A stretch of 51,146 nt of DNA from an uncultured Sutterella sp. (GTDB lineage Bacteria > Pseudomonadota > Gammaproteobacteria > Burkholderiales > Burkholderiaceae_F), in the NCBI GenBank assembly GCA_905201055.1, contig CAJKMT010000007.1:1-51146 (forward strand). The letters run 5' to 3'. Below the pieces are notes generated by a model. It was not told the DNA's origin and ran no database searches. It saw only the letters and a program-made list of their open reading frames with translations. Both the position numbers and the translations under genes were made by a program. Below are positions 50,954 to 51,146 of this stretch, piece after piece; the stretch's first letter is position 1, and the number at the start of each line of letters is the position of its first letter.

Positions 50954-50977
50954 CGAAGCGGCACAATGGCCGCTTCG
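50954..50977 (-). terminator. Hairpin between kdsA and eno
   Basis: CGAAGCGG (50954-50961) and CCGCTTCG (50970-50977) form an 8-bp stem just past the kdsA stop. There is no clear U-tract on the minus strand, so it may be an attenuator or an RNA-stabilising stem rather than a full terminator. Confidence 0.4.
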
Positions 50978-50987
50978 ATTCAATAAA

Positions 50988-51146
50988 TTAAAAAGAGTTT
51001 TCAAGCAGGGGCAGCGACTTCACCGTGCGGTCAATCGCCTTAAGCCCCGTGAGAAGCTCACGCATGCGAGACAGCGGCACCATGTTGGGGCCGTCACTCT
51101 TGGCGCAATCAGGATCCGGATGCGTTTCCATGAAAAGACCAGAGAT
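50988..51146 (-). CDS. kdsA: 3-deoxy-8-phosphooctulonate synthase, C-terminal 52 residues
   Basis: The minus-strand frame is open to the window edge and ends at TAA 50988-50990. The segment ISGLFMETHPDPDCAKSDGP followed by NMVPL is the KdsA C-terminal signature, including the metal-ligand Glu and Asp of METHPDP and SDGPN. The enzyme condenses arabinose-5-phosphate and PEP to Kdo-8-phosphate for lipopolysaccharide, which confirms a Gram-negative cell. eno follows, about 137 bases downstream. The N-terminal part lies beyond the window. Confidence 0.92.
   Translation of the reverse strand: MSGLFMETHPDPDCAKSDGPNMVPLSRMRELLTGLKAIDRTVKSLPLLENSF

Overview
The window reads as a chromosomal segment of a Gram-negative betaproteobacterium of the order Burkholderiales, most like the asaccharolytic gut anaerobes of the Sutterellaceae (Sutterella/Parasutterella type). 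This placement is inference. It rests on the conserved blocks pepA-holC-small ORF-valS and kdsA-eno-ftsB, a BamC lipoprotein and SlyD/MutS/SuhB/TrmJ of proteobacterial type. It also fits the many Dcu-family dicarboxylate carriers, amidohydrolases, peptidases and EamA permeases, with no sugar-uptake genes. No gap without a gene exceeds 300 bases.

Bases 1-9000: accessory catabolism. An EamA permease tail and an AbgA-like M20 hydrolase lie on the plus strand. On the minus strand, an amidohydrolase-DcuC pair is transcribed divergently from an IclR-family regulator (5669-6415). A second DcuC paralogue and another EamA permease follow. Palindromes of the E. coli IclR type (TGGAAA-N3-TTTCCA) lie directly behind the -10 boxes of the second DcuC gene (6541, 6582) and of the CNNM/CBS gene (9060). 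Related TTTCC-N7-GGAAA palindromes occupy the divergent regulator region.

Bases 9104-16759: the most interesting stretch. Behind the CNNM gene runs a tight plus-strand array: short cytosine-deaminase-like amidohydrolase, orotate phosphoribosyltransferase-like protein, M20 N-carbamoyl-amino-acid hydrolase, dihydroorotase-like amidohydrolase, then a terminator/attenuator-like hairpin, then a class-2-type dihydroorotate dehydrogenase and a nitroreductase. The dehydrogenase carries a class-1-type cysteine at its catalytic-base position. The phosphoribosyltransferase lacks one acidic residue of its PRPP motif. I propose a dedicated orotate/dihydroorotate/carbamoyl-aspartate system, possibly catabolic and possibly controlled by the IclR protein. 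This is a hypothesis.

Bases 16802-26655: mostly housekeeping. The genes are ornithine decarboxylase, a U32/TrhP-like protein, a GNAT acetyltransferase, a VOC protein, then pepA-holC-small ORF-valS.

Bases 26720-36828: a second accessory block. It holds a divergent argininosuccinate-lyase-family enzyme with a divergent LysR regulator and a palindromic T-N11-A operator, an EamA permease, a DcuA/B-type carrier, a P1 peptidase, an internally deleted MFS transporter remnant, an M24 aminopeptidase P, and an orphan AAA ATPase-nuclease preceded by a 46-bp nested palindrome.

Bases 36877-51146: core genes. These are tRNA-Ser(GCU), trmJ, suhB, mutS, slyD, a DUF805/SHOCT protein, bamC, an M50 protease, a PHP phosphatase, a gamma carbonic anhydrase, hslO, an unrecognised ORF, an M20 hydrolase, ftsB, eno and the 3' end of kdsA.
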